The position numbers and the translations under genes are program-made. From contig OZ059895.1 in NCBI GenBank assembly GCA_964057225.1, forward strand, positions 21,772,688 through 21,836,687: a stretch of DNA of 64,000 nucleotides. The letters run 5' to 3'. Each line of letters opens with the position of its first letter. Position 1 is the stretch's first letter. The notes below the pieces were generated by a model. It was given only the letters and a program-made list of their open reading frames with translations. It did not search any database and was not told where the DNA came from. This DNA comes from Auanema rhodensis. Lineage: Eukaryota > Nematoda > Chromadorea > Rhabditida > Rhabditidae. This document shows positions 14,041 through 26,325 of the stretch, in pieces.

Positions 14041-16848
14041 CGGTCTGTGTTATCAGATTTGCGCTAGCTTAAAAATGCACCGAGATATCAACTGATATAT
14101 GTTCACACTTATATCCTCGATTTTCACCCTGAAGAATTAATTTTTTCGTTGAATAACAATGTCCATCGTCTTTGCCTTGAAAAAAGGAATCTAAAAACAT
14201 CTACTTTTTGCTAAATTATTCTGAAATTTTTCGAAAAAATTTTTGTCAAAATGTTTTTGGAAGCAATGTTGAGTGTACATGGAAACTCAACATACACTAA
14301 TGCATCATTTTTCAAACGATCATAACTAATTTTTGTATTGAGCGTTTCTCAATGTAGAATAGTGCATTCGATGCGGATTTTCAAGCTGCGTCGGTCTGTG
14401 TTATCAGATTTGCGCTAGCTTAAAAATGCACCGAGATATCAACTGATATATGTTCACACTTATATCCTCGATTTTCACCCTGAAGAATTAATTTTTTCGT
14501 TGAATAACAATGTCCATCGTCTTTGCCTCGAAAAAAGGAATCTAAAAACATCTACTTTTCGCTAAATTATTCTGAAATTTTTCGAAAAAATTTTTGTCAA
14601 AATGTTTTTGGAAGCAATGTTGAGTGTACATGGAAACTCAACATACACTAATGCATCATTTTTCAAACGATCATAACTAATTTTTGTATTGAGCGTTTCT
14701 CAATGTAGAATAGTGCATTCGATGCGGATTTTTAAGCTGCGTCGGTCTGTGTTATCAGATTTGCGCTAGCTTAAAAATGCACCGAGATATCAACTGATAT
14801 ATGTTCACACTTATATCCTCGATTTTCACCCTGAAAAATTAATTTTTTCGTTGAATAACAATGTCCATCGTCTTCGCCTTGAAAAAAGGAATCTAAAAAC
14901 ATCTACTTTTTGCTAAATTATTTTGAAATTTTTCGAAAAAATTTTTGTCAAAATGTTTTTGGAAGCAATGTTGAGTGTACATGGAAACTCAACATACACT
15001 AATGCATCATTTTTCAAACGATCATAACTAATTTTTGTATTAAGCGTTTCTCAATGTAGTATAGTGCATTCGATGCGGATTTTTAAGCTGCGTCGATCTG
15101 TGTTATCAGATTTGCGCTAGCTTAAAAATGCACCGAGATATCAACTGATATAAGTTCACACTTATATCCTCGATTTTCACCCTGAAGAATTAATTTTTTC
15201 GTTGAATAACATCGTCCATCGTCTTTGCTTTGAAAAAAGGAATCTAAAAACATCTACTTTTTGCTAAATTATTCTGAAATTTTTCGAAAAAATTTTTGTC
15301 AAAATGTTTTTGGAAGCAATGTTGAGTGTACATGGAAACTCAACATACACTAATGCATCATTTTTCAAACGATCATAACTAATTTTTGTATTGAGCGTTT
15401 CTCAATGTAGAATAGTGCATTCGATGCGGATTTTTAAGCTGCGTCGGTCTGTGTTATCAGATTTGCGCTAGCTTAAAAATGCACCGAGATATCAACTGAT
15501 ATATGTTCACACTTATATCCTCGATTTTCACCCTGAAGAATTAATTTTTTCGTTGAATAACAATGTCCATCGTCTTCGCCTTGAAAAAAGGAATCTAAAA
15601 ACATCTTCTTTTTGCTAAATTATTTTGAAATTTTTCGAAAAAATTTTTGTCAAAATGTTTTTGGAAGCAATGTTGAGTGTACATGGAAACTCAACATACA
15701 CTAATGCATCATTTTTCAAACGATCATAACTAATTTTTGTATTGAGCGTTTCTCAATGTAGAATAGTGCATTCGATGCGGATTTTTAAGCTGCGTCGGTC
15801 TGTGTTATCAGATTTGCGCTAGCTTAAAAATGCCCCGAGATATCAACTGATATATGTTCACACTTATATCCTCGATTTTCACCCTGAAGAATTAATTTTT
15901 TCGTTGAATAACAATGTCCATCGTTTTCGCCTTGAAAAAAGGAATCTAAAAACATCTTCTTTTTGCTAAATTATTTTGAAATTTTTCGAAAAAATTTTTG
16001 TCAAAATGTTTTTGGAAGCAATGTTGAGTGTACATGGAAACTCAACATACACTAATGCATCATTTTTCAAACGATCATAACTAATTTTTGTATTAAGCGT
16101 TTCTCAATGTAGTATAGTGCATTCGATGCGGATTTTTAAGCTGCGTCGATCTGTGTTATCAGATTTGCGCTAGCTTAAAAATGCACCGAGATATCAACTG
16201 ATATAAGTTCACACTTATATCCTCGATTTTCACCCTGAAGAATTAATTTTTTCGTTGAATAACAATGTCCATCGTCTTCGCCTTGAAAAAAGGAATCTAA
16301 AAACATCTACTTTTTGCTAAATTATTTTGAAATTTTTCGAAAAAATTTTTGTCAAAATGTTTTTGGAAGCAATGTTGAGTGTACATGGAAACTCAACATA
16401 CACTAATGCATCATTTTTCAAACGATCATAACTAATTTTTGTATTAAGCGTTTCTCAATGTAGTATAGTGCATTCGATGCGGATTTTTAAGCTGCGTCGA
16501 TCTGTGTTATCAGATTTGCGCTAGCTTAAAAATGCACCGAGATATCAACTGATTTAAGTTCACACTTATATCCTCGATTTTCACCCTGAAGAATTAATTT
16601 TTTCGTTGAATAACATCGTCCATCGTCTTTGCTTTCAAAAAAGGAATCTAAAAACATCTACTTTTTGCTAAATTATTCTGAAATTTTTCGAAAAAATTTT
16701 TGTCAAAATGTTTTTGGAAGCAATGTTGAGTGTACATGGAAACTCAACATACACTAATGCATCATTTTTCAAACGATCATAACTAATTTTTGTATTGAGC
16801 GTTTCTCAATGTAGAATAGTGCATTCGATGCGGATTTTTAAGCTGCGT

Positions 16849-18252
16849 CGGTCTGTGTTATCAGATTTGCGCTAGCTTAAAAATGCACCGAGATATCAAC
16901 TGATATATGTTCACACTTATATCCTCGATTTTCACCCTGAAGAATTAATTTTTTCGTTGAATAACAATGTCCATCGTCTTCGCCTTGAAAAAAGGAATCT
17001 AAAAACATCTTCTTTTTGCTAAATTATTTTGAAATTTTTCGAAAAAATTTTTGTCAAAATGTTTTTGGAAGCAATGTTGAGTGTACATGGAAACTCAACA
17101 TACACTAATGCATCATTTTTCAAACGATCATAACTAATTTTTGTATTAAGCGTTTCTCAATGTAGTATAGTGCATTCGATGCGGATTTTTAAGCTGCGTC
17201 GATCTGTGTTATCAGATTTGCGCTAGCTTAAAAATGCACCGAGATATCAACTGATATAAGTTCACACTTATATCCTCGATTTTCACCCTGAAGAATTAAT
17301 TTTTTCGTTGAATAACAATGTCCATCGTCTTCGCCTTGAAAAAAGGAATCTAAAAACATCTACTTTTTGCTAAATTATTTTGAAATTTTTCGAAAAAATT
17401 TTTGTCAAAATGTTTTTGGAAGCAATGTTGAGTGTACATGGAAACTCAACATACACTAATGCATCATTTTTCAAACGATCATAACTAATTTTTGTATTAA
17501 GCGTTTCTCAATGTAGTATAGTGCATTCGATGCGGATTTTTAAGCTGCGTCGATCTGTGTTATCAGATTTGCGCTAGCTTAAAAATGCACCGAGATATCA
17601 ACTGATTTAAGTTCACACTTATATCCTCGATTTTCACCCTGAAGAATTAATTTTTTCGTTGAATAACATCGTCCATCGTCTTTGCTTTGAAAAAAGGAAT
17701 CTAAAAACATCTACTTTTTGCTAAATTATTCTGAAATTTTTCGAAAAAATTTTTGTCAAAATGTTTTTGGAAGCAATGTTGAGTGTACATGGAAACTCAA
17801 CATACACTAATGCATCATTTTTCAAACGATCATAACTAATTTTTGTATTGAGCGTTTCTCAATGTAGAATAGTGCATTCGATGCGGATTTTTAAGCTGCG
17901 TCGGTCTGTGTTATCAGATTTGCGCTAGCTTAAAAATGCACCGAGATATCAACTGATATATGTTCACACTTATATCCTCGATTTTCACCCTGAAGAATTA
18001 ATTTTTTCGTTGAATAACAATGTCCATCGTCTTCGCCTTGAAAAAAGGAATCTAAAAACATCTACTTTTTGCTATATTATTTTGAAATTTTTCGAAAAAA
18101 TTTTTGTCAAAATGTTTTTGGAAGCAATGTTGAGTGTACATGGAAACTCAACATACACTAATGCATCATTTTTCAAACGATCATAACTAATTTTTGTATT
18201 GAGCGTTTCTCAATGTAGAATAGTGCATTCGATGCGGATTTTCAAGCTGCGT
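16849..18252. repeat. Four-monomer unit, copy 1 (monomers 49-52)
   Basis: Order: tcttcttttt/attaag monomer; A60 attaag monomer; gatttaag/tttgctttg/ttctgaaat monomer; gctatatta monomer ending gattttcaag. The first three also occur as monomers 46-48 just upstream, with private changes in monomer 46 (atgccccgag, cgttttcgcc) and in 48 (gctttcaaa). Confidence 0.85.
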
Positions 18253-19656
18253 CGGTCTGTGTTATCAGATTTGCGCTAGCTTAAAAATGCACCGAGATAT
18301 CAACTGATATATGTTCACACTTATATCCTCGATTTTCACCCTGAAGAATTAATTTTTTCGTTGAATAACAATGTCCATCGTCTTCGCCTTGAAAAAAGGA
18401 ATCTAAAAACATCTTCTTTTTGCTAAATTATTTTGAAATTTTTCGAAAAAATTTTTGTCAAAATGTTTTTGGAAGCAATGTTGAGTGTACATGGAAACTC
18501 AACATACACTAATGCATCATTTTTCAAACGATCATAACTAATTTTTGTATTAAGCGTTTCTCAATGTAGTATAGTGCATTCGATGCGGATTTTTAAGCTG
18601 CGTCGATCTGTGTTATCAGATTTGCGCTAGCTTAAAAATGCACCGAGATATCAACTGATATAAGTTCACACTTATATCCTCGATTTTCACCCTGAAGAAT
18701 TAATTTTTTCGTTGAATAACAATGTCCATCGTCTTCGCCTTGAAAAAAGGAATCTAAAAACATCTACTTTTTGCTAAATTATTTTGAAATTTTTCGAAAA
18801 AATTTTTGTCAAAATGTTTTTGGAAGCAATGTTGAGTGTACATGGAAACTCAACATACACTAATGCATCATTTTTCAAACGATCATAACTAATTTTTGTA
18901 TTAAGCGTTTCTCAATGTAGTATAGTGCATTCGATGCGGATTTTTAAGCTGCGTCGATCTGTGTTATCAGATTTGCGCTAGCTTAAAAATGCACCGAGAT
19001 ATCAACTGATTTAAGTTCACACTTATATCCTCGATTTTCACCCTGAAGAATTAATTTTTTCGTTGAATAACATCGTCCATCGTCTTTGCTTTGAAAAAAG
19101 GAATCTAAAAACATCTACTTTTTGCTAAATTATTCTGAAATTTTTCGAAAAAATTTTTGTCAAAATGTTTTTGGAAGCAATGTTGAGTGTACATGGAAAC
19201 TCAACATACACTAATGCATCATTTTTCAAACGATCATAACTAATTTTTGTATTGAGCGTTTCTCAATGTAGAATAGTGCATTCGATGCGGATTTTTAAGC
19301 TGCGTCGGTCTGTGTTATCAGATTTGCGCTAGCTTAAAAATGCACCGAGATATCAACTGATATATGTTCACACTTATATCCTCGATTTTCACCCTGAAGA
19401 ATTAATTTTTTCGTTGAATAACAATGTCCATCGTCTTCGCCTTGAAAAAAGGAATCTAAAAACATCTACTTTTTGCTATATTATTTTGAAATTTTTCGAA
19501 AAAATTTTTGTCAAAATGTTTTTGGAAGCAATGTTGAGTGTACATGGAAACTCAACATACACTAATGCATCATTTTTCAAACGATCATAACTAATTTTTG
19601 TATTGAGCGTTTCTCAATGTAGAATAGTGCATTCGATGCGGATTTTTAAGCTGCGT
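18253..19656. repeat. Four-monomer unit, copy 2 (monomers 53-56)
   Basis: Repeats copy 1 in the same order at a 1404-bp spacing. The fourth monomer ends gatttttaag instead of gattttcaag. Confidence 0.85.
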
Positions 19657-20007
19657 CGGTCTGTGTTATCAGATTTGCGCTAGCTTAAAAATGCACCGAG
19701 ATATCAACTGATATATGTTCACACTTATATCCTCGATTTTCACCCTGAAGAATTAATTTTTTCGTTGAATAACAATGTCCATCGTCTTTGCCTTGAAAAA
19801 AGGAATCTAAAAACATCTACTTTTTGCTATATTATTTTGAAATTTTTCGAAAAAATTTTTGTCAAAATGTTTTTGGAAGCAATGTTGAGTGTACATGGAA
19901 ACTCAACATACACTAATGCATCATTTTTCAAACGATCATAACTAATTTTTGTATTGAGCGTTTCTCAATGTAGTATAGTGCATTCGATGCGGATTTTTAA
20001 GCTGCGT

Positions 20008-20358
20008 CGATCTGTGTTATCAGATTTGCGCAGGATTAAAAATGCACCGAGATATCAACTGATATAAGTTCACACTTATATCCTCGATTTTCACCCTGAA
20101 GAATTAATTTTTTCGTTGAATAACATCGTCCGTCGTCTTTGCCTTGAAAAAAGGAATCTAAAAACATCTACTTTTTGCTAAATTATTTTGAAATTTTTCG
20201 AAAAAATTTTTGTCAAAATGTTTTTGGAAGCAATGTTGATTGTACATGGAAACTCAACATACACTAATGCATCATTTTTCAAACGATCATAACTAATTTT
20301 TGTATTGAGCGTTTCTCAATGTAGAAAAGTGCATTCGATGCGGATTTTTAAGCTGCGT
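20008..20358. repeat. Marker monomer 58 (gcgcaggatt type, copy 4)
   Basis: Has the linked variant set, again exactly 6318 bp (18 monomers) after the previous copy. A private change gives gtccgtcgtc instead of gtccatcgtc. Confidence 0.92.
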
Positions 20359-20709
20359 CGGTCTGTGTTATCAGATTTGCGCTAGCTTAAAAATGCACCG
20401 AGATATCAACTGATATATGTTCACACTTATATCCTCGATTTTCACCCTGAAGAATTAATTTTTTCGTTGAATAACAATGTCCATCGTCTTTGCCTTGAAA
20501 AAAGGAATCTAAAAACATCTACTTTTTGCTAAATTATTCTGAAATTTTTCGAAAAAATTTTTGTCAAAATGTTTTTGGAAGCAATGTTGAGTGTACATGG
20601 AAACTCAACATACACTAATGCATCATTTTTCAAACGATCATAACTAATTTTTGTATTGAGCGTTTCTCAATGTAGAATAGTGCATTCGATGCGGATTTTT
20701 AAGCTGCGT

Positions 20710-22815
20710 CGGTCTGTGTTATCAGATTTGCGCTAGCTTAAAAATGCACCGAGATATCAACTGATATATGTTCACACTTATATCCTCGATTTTCACCCTG
20801 AAGAATTAATTTTTTCGTTGAATAACAATGTCCATCGTCTTTGCCTTGAAAAAAGGAATCTAAAAACATCTACTTTTTGCTAAATTATTCTGAAATTTTT
20901 CGAAAAAATTTTTGTCAAAATGTTTTTGGAAGCAATGTTGAGTGTACATGGAAACTCAACATACACTAATGCATCATTTTTCAAACGATCATAACTAATT
21001 TTTGTATTGAGCGTTTCTCAATGTAGAATAGTGCATTCGATGCGGATTTTTAAGCTGCGTCGGTCTGTGTTATCAGATTTGCGCTAGCTTAAAAATGCAC
21101 CGAGATATCAACTGATATATGTTCACACTTATATCCTCGATTTTCACCCTGAAGAATTAATTTTTTCGTTGAATAACAATGTCCATCGTCTTTGCCTTGA
21201 AAAAAGGAATCTAAAAACATCTACTTTTTGCTAAATTATTCTGAAATTTTTCGAAAAAATTTTTGTCAAAATGTTTTTGGAAGCAATGTTGAGTGTACAT
21301 GGAAACTCAACATACACTAATGCATCATTTTTCAAACGATCATAACTAATTTTTGTATTAAGCGTTTCTCAATGTAGTATAGTGCATTCGATGCGGATTC
21401 TTAAGCTGCGTCGATCTGTGTTATCAGATTTGCGCTAGCTTAAAAATGCACCGAGATATCAACTGATATAAGTTCACACTTATATCCTCGATATTCACCC
21501 TGAAGAATTAATTTTTTCGTTGAATAACAATGTCCATCGTCTTTGCCTTGAAAAAAGGAATCTAAAAACATCTACTTTTTGCTATATTATTTTGAAATTT
21601 TTCGAAAAAATTTTTGTCAAAATGTTTTTGGAAGCAATGTTGAGTGTACATGGAAACTCAACATACACTAATGCATCATTTTTCAAACGATCATAACTAA
21701 TTTTTGTATTGAGCGTTTCTCAATGTAGAAAAGTGCATTCGATGCGGATTTTTAAGCTGCGTCGGTCTGTGTTATCAGATTTGCGCTAGCTTAAAAATGC
21801 ACCGAGATATCAACTGATATATGTTCACACTTATATCCTCGATTTTCACCCTGAAGAATTAATTTTTTCGTTGAATAACAATGTCCATCGTCTTTGCCTT
21901 GAAAAAAGGAATCTAAAAACATCTACTTTTTGCTAAATTATTCTGAAATTTTTCGAAAAAATTTTTGTCAAAATGTTTTTGGAAGCAATGTTGAGTGTAC
22001 ATGGAAACTCAACATACACTAATGCATCATTTTTCAAACGATCATAACTAATTTTTGTATTGAGCGTTTCTCAATGTAGAATAGTGCATTCGATGCGGAT
22101 TTTTAAGCTGCGTCGGTCTGTGTTATCAGATTTGCGCTAGCTTAAAAATGCACCGAGATATCAACTGATATATGTTCACACTTATATCCTCGATTTTCAC
22201 CCTGAAGAATTAATTTTTTCGTTGAATAACAATGTCCATCGTCTTTGCCTTGAAAAAAGGAATCTAAAAACATCTACTTTTTGCTAAATTATTCTGAAAT
22301 TTTTCGAAAAAATTTTTGTCAAAATGTTTTTGGAAGCAATGTTGAGTGTACATGGAAACTCAACATACACTAATGCATCATTTTTCAAACGATCATAACT
22401 AATTTTTGTATTGAGCGTTTCTCAATGTAGAATAGTGCATTCGATGCGGATTTTTAAGCTGCGTCGGTCTGTGTTATCAGATTTGCGCTAGCTTAAAAAT
22501 GCACCGAGATATCAACTGATATATGTTCACACTTATATCCTCGTTTTTCACCCTGAAGAATTAATTTTTTCGTTGAATAACAATGTCCATCGTCTTTGCC
22601 TTGAAAAAAGGAATCTAAAAACATCTACTTTTTGCTAAATTATTCTGAAATTTTTCGAAAAAATTTTTGTCAAAATGTTTTTGGAAGCAATGTTGAGTGT
22701 ACATGGAAACTCAACATACACTAATGCATCATTTTTCAAACGATCATAACTAATTTTTGTATTAAGCGTTTCTCAATGTAGTATAGTGCATTCGATGCGG
22801 ATTTTTAAGCTGCGT
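20710..22815. repeat. Six-monomer block, copy 1 (monomers 60-65)
   Basis: The block contains the cgatattc/gctatatta/gtagaaaag monomer (62) and the cgtttttc monomer (65) among ttctgaaat monomers. It reappears 3510 bp (10 monomers) downstream. The differences I noticed are ggattcttaag near 21400 in this copy and gctgcatcg at the end of the other copy. Confidence 0.87.
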
Positions 22816-23868
22816 CGATCTGTGTTATCAGATTTGCGCTAGCTTAAAAATGCACCGAGATATCAACTGATTTAAGTTCACACTTATATCCTCGATTTTC
22901 ACCCTGAAGAATTAATTTTTTCGTTGAATAACATCGTCCATCGTCTTTGCTTTGAAAAAAGGAATCTAAAAACATCTACTTTTTGCTAAATTATTCTGAA
23001 ATTTTTCGAAAAAATTTTTGTCAAAATGTTTTTGGAAGCAATGTTGAGTGTACATGGAAACTCAACATACACTAATGCATCATTTTTCAAACGATCATAA
23101 CTAATTTTTGTATTGAGCGTTTCTCAATGTAGAATAGTGCATTCGATGCGGATTTTTAAGCTGCGTCGGTCTGTGTTATCAGATTTGCGCTAGCTTAAAA
23201 ATGCACCGAGATATCAACTGATATAAGTTCACACTTATATCCTCGATTTTCACCCTGAAGAATTAATTTTTTCGTTGAATAACAATGTCCATCGTCTTTG
23301 CTTTGAAAAAAGGAATCTAAAAACATCTACTTTTTGCTAAATTATTCTGAAATTTTTCGAAAAAATTTTTGTCAAAATGTTTTTGGAAGCAATGTTGAGT
23401 GTACATGGAAACTCAACATACACTAATGCATCATTTTTCAAACGATCATAACTAATTTTTGTATTGAGCGTTTCTCAATGTAGAATAGTGCATTCGATGC
23501 GGATTTTTAAGCTGCGTCGGTCTGTGTTATCAGATTTGCGCTAGCTTAAAAATGCACCGAGATATCAACTGATATATGTTCACACTTATATCCTCGATTT
23601 TCACCCTGAAGAATTAATTTTTTCGTTGAATAACAATGTCCATCGTCTTTGCCTTGAAAAAAGGAATCTAAAAACATCTACTTTTTGCTATATTATTTTG
23701 AAATTTTTCGAAAAAATTTTTGTCAAAATGTTTTTGGAAGCAATGTTGAGTGTACATGGAAACTCAACATACACTAATGCATCATTTTTCAAACGATCAT
23801 AACTAATTTTTGTATTGAGCGTTTCTCAATGTAGTATAGTGCATTCGATGCGGATTTTTAAGCTGCGT

Positions 23869-24219
23869 CGATCTGTGTTATCAGATTTGCGCAGGATTAA
23901 AAATGCACCGAGATATCAACTGATATAAGTTCACACTTATATCCTCGATTTTCACCCTGAAGAATTAATTTTTTCGTTGAATAACATCGTCCATCGTCTT
24001 TGCCTTGAAAAAAGGAATCTAAAAACATCTACTTTTTGCTAAATTATTTTGAAATTTTTCGAAAAAATTTTTGTCAAAATGTTTTTGGAAGCAATGTTGA
24101 TTGTACATGGAAACTCAACATACACTAATGCATCATTTTTCAAACGATCATAACTAATTTTTGTATTGAGCGTTTCTCAATGTAGAAAAGTGCATTCGAT
24201 GCGGATTTTTAAGCTGCGT
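23869..24219. repeat. Marker monomer 69 (gcgcaggatt type, copy 5)
   Basis: Has the linked variant set, 3861 bp (11 monomers) after copy 4. It starts the second copy of a block that continues with the cgatattc and cgtttttc monomers, with one monomer fewer than in the first copy. Confidence 0.92.
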
Positions 24220-26325
24220 CGGTCTGTGTTATCAGATTTGCGCTAGCTTAAAAATGCACCGAGATATCAACTGATATATGTTCACACTTATATCCTCGAT
24301 TTTCACCCTGAAGAATTAATTTTTTCGTTGAATAACAATGTCCATCGTCTTTGCCTTGAAAAAAGGAATCTAAAAACATCTACTTTTTGCTAAATTATTC
24401 TGAAATTTTTCGAAAAAATTTTTGTCAAAATGTTTTTGGAAGCAATGTTGAGTGTACATGGAAACTCAACATACACTAATGCATCATTTTTCAAACGATC
24501 ATAACTAATTTTTGTATTGAGCGTTTCTCAATGTAGAATAGTGCATTCGATGCGGATTTTTAAGCTGCGTCGGTCTGTGTTATCAGATTTGCGCTAGCTT
24601 AAAAATGCACCGAGATATCAACTGATATATGTTCACACTTATATCCTCGATTTTCACCCTGAAGAATTAATTTTTTCGTTGAATAACAATGTCCATCGTC
24701 TTTGCCTTGAAAAAAGGAATCTAAAAACATCTACTTTTTGCTAAATTATTCTGAAATTTTTCGAAAAAATTTTTGTCAAAATGTTTTTGGAAGCAATGTT
24801 GAGTGTACATGGAAACTCAACATACACTAATGCATCATTTTTCAAACGATCATAACTAATTTTTGTATTAAGCGTTTCTCAATGTAGTATAGTGCATTCG
24901 ATGCGGATTTTTAAGCTGCGTCGATCTGTGTTATCAGATTTGCGCTAGCTTAAAAATGCACCGAGATATCAACTGATATAAGTTCACACTTATATCCTCG
25001 ATATTCACCCTGAAGAATTAATTTTTTCGTTGAATAACAATGTCCATCGTCTTTGCCTTGAAAAAAGGAATCTAAAAACATCTACTTTTTGCTATATTAT
25101 TTTGAAATTTTTCGAAAAAATTTTTGTCAAAATGTTTTTGGAAGCAATGTTGAGTGTACATGGAAACTCAACATACACTAATGCATCATTTTTCAAACGA
25201 TCATAACTAATTTTTGTATTGAGCGTTTCTCAATGTAGAAAAGTGCATTCGATGCGGATTTTTAAGCTGCGTCGGTCTGTGTTATCAGATTTGCGCTAGC
25301 TTAAAAATGCACCGAGATATCAACTGATATATGTTCACACTTATATCCTCGATTTTCACCCTGAAGAATTAATTTTTTCGTTGAATAACAATGTCCATCG
25401 TCTTTGCCTTGAAAAAAGGAATCTAAAAACATCTACTTTTTGCTAAATTATTCTGAAATTTTTCGAAAAAATTTTTGTCAAAATGTTTTTGGAAGCAATG
25501 TTGAGTGTACATGGAAACTCAACATACACTAATGCATCATTTTTCAAACGATCATAACTAATTTTTGTATTGAGCGTTTCTCAATGTAGAATAGTGCATT
25601 CGATGCGGATTTTTAAGCTGCGTCGGTCTGTGTTATCAGATTTGCGCTAGCTTAAAAATGCACCGAGATATCAACTGATATATGTTCACACTTATATCCT
25701 CGATTTTCACCCTGAAGAATTAATTTTTTCGTTGAATAACAATGTCCATCGTCTTTGCCTTGAAAAAAGGAATCTAAAAACATCTACTTTTTGCTAAATT
25801 ATTCTGAAATTTTTCGAAAAAATTTTTGTCAAAATGTTTTTGGAAGCAATGTTGAGTGTACATGGAAACTCAACATACACTAATGCATCATTTTTCAAAC
25901 GATCATAACTAATTTTTGTATTGAGCGTTTCTCAATGTAGAATAGTGCATTCGATGCGGATTTTTAAGCTGCGTCGGTCTGTGTTATCAGATTTGCGCTA
26001 GCTTAAAAATGCACCGAGATATCAACTGATATATGTTCACACTTATATCCTCGTTTTTCACCCTGAAGAATTAATTTTTTCGTTGAATAACAATGTCCAT
26101 CGTCTTTGCCTTGAAAAAAGGAATCTAAAAACATCTACTTTTTGCTAAATTATTCTGAAATTTTTCGAAAAAATTTTTGTCAAAATGTTTTTGGAAGCAA
26201 TGTTGAGTGTACATGGAAACTCAACATACACTAATGCATCATTTTTCAAACGATCATAACTAATTTTTGTATTAAGCGTTTCTCAATGTAGTATAGTGCA
26301 TTCGATGCGGATTTTTAAGCTGCAT
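24220..26325. repeat. Six-monomer block, copy 2 (monomers 70-75)
   Basis: Repeats the block at 20710 with the marker sites exactly 3510 bp apart (cgatattc at 21491 and 25001, cgtttttc at 22541 and 26051). It leads into a cttataacc monomer, while copy 1 leads into a gatttaag monomer, so the junction right of the block differs. Confidence 0.87.

Larger units (their letters stand above)
3160..26325. repeat. Domain II: mosaic of mixed monomer types, monomers 10-75
   Basis: Two broad classes intermingle. One has cggtctg at the start, T60, often ttctgaaat and gtagaatag. The other has cgatctg, A60 and gtagtatag. Repeated modules include gcgcaggatt/gtagaaaag, then a gattttcaag monomer, then a gcctcgaaa monomer (monomers 13-15 and 40-42, with a close relative at 26-28). 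A second module is the tttgctttg monomer preceded by an attaag/gtagtatag monomer. Spacings of 3, 4, 7, 9, 10, 11, 13 and 18 monomers between equivalent markers show repeated segmental amplification instead of one regular higher-order period. Confidence 0.85.
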
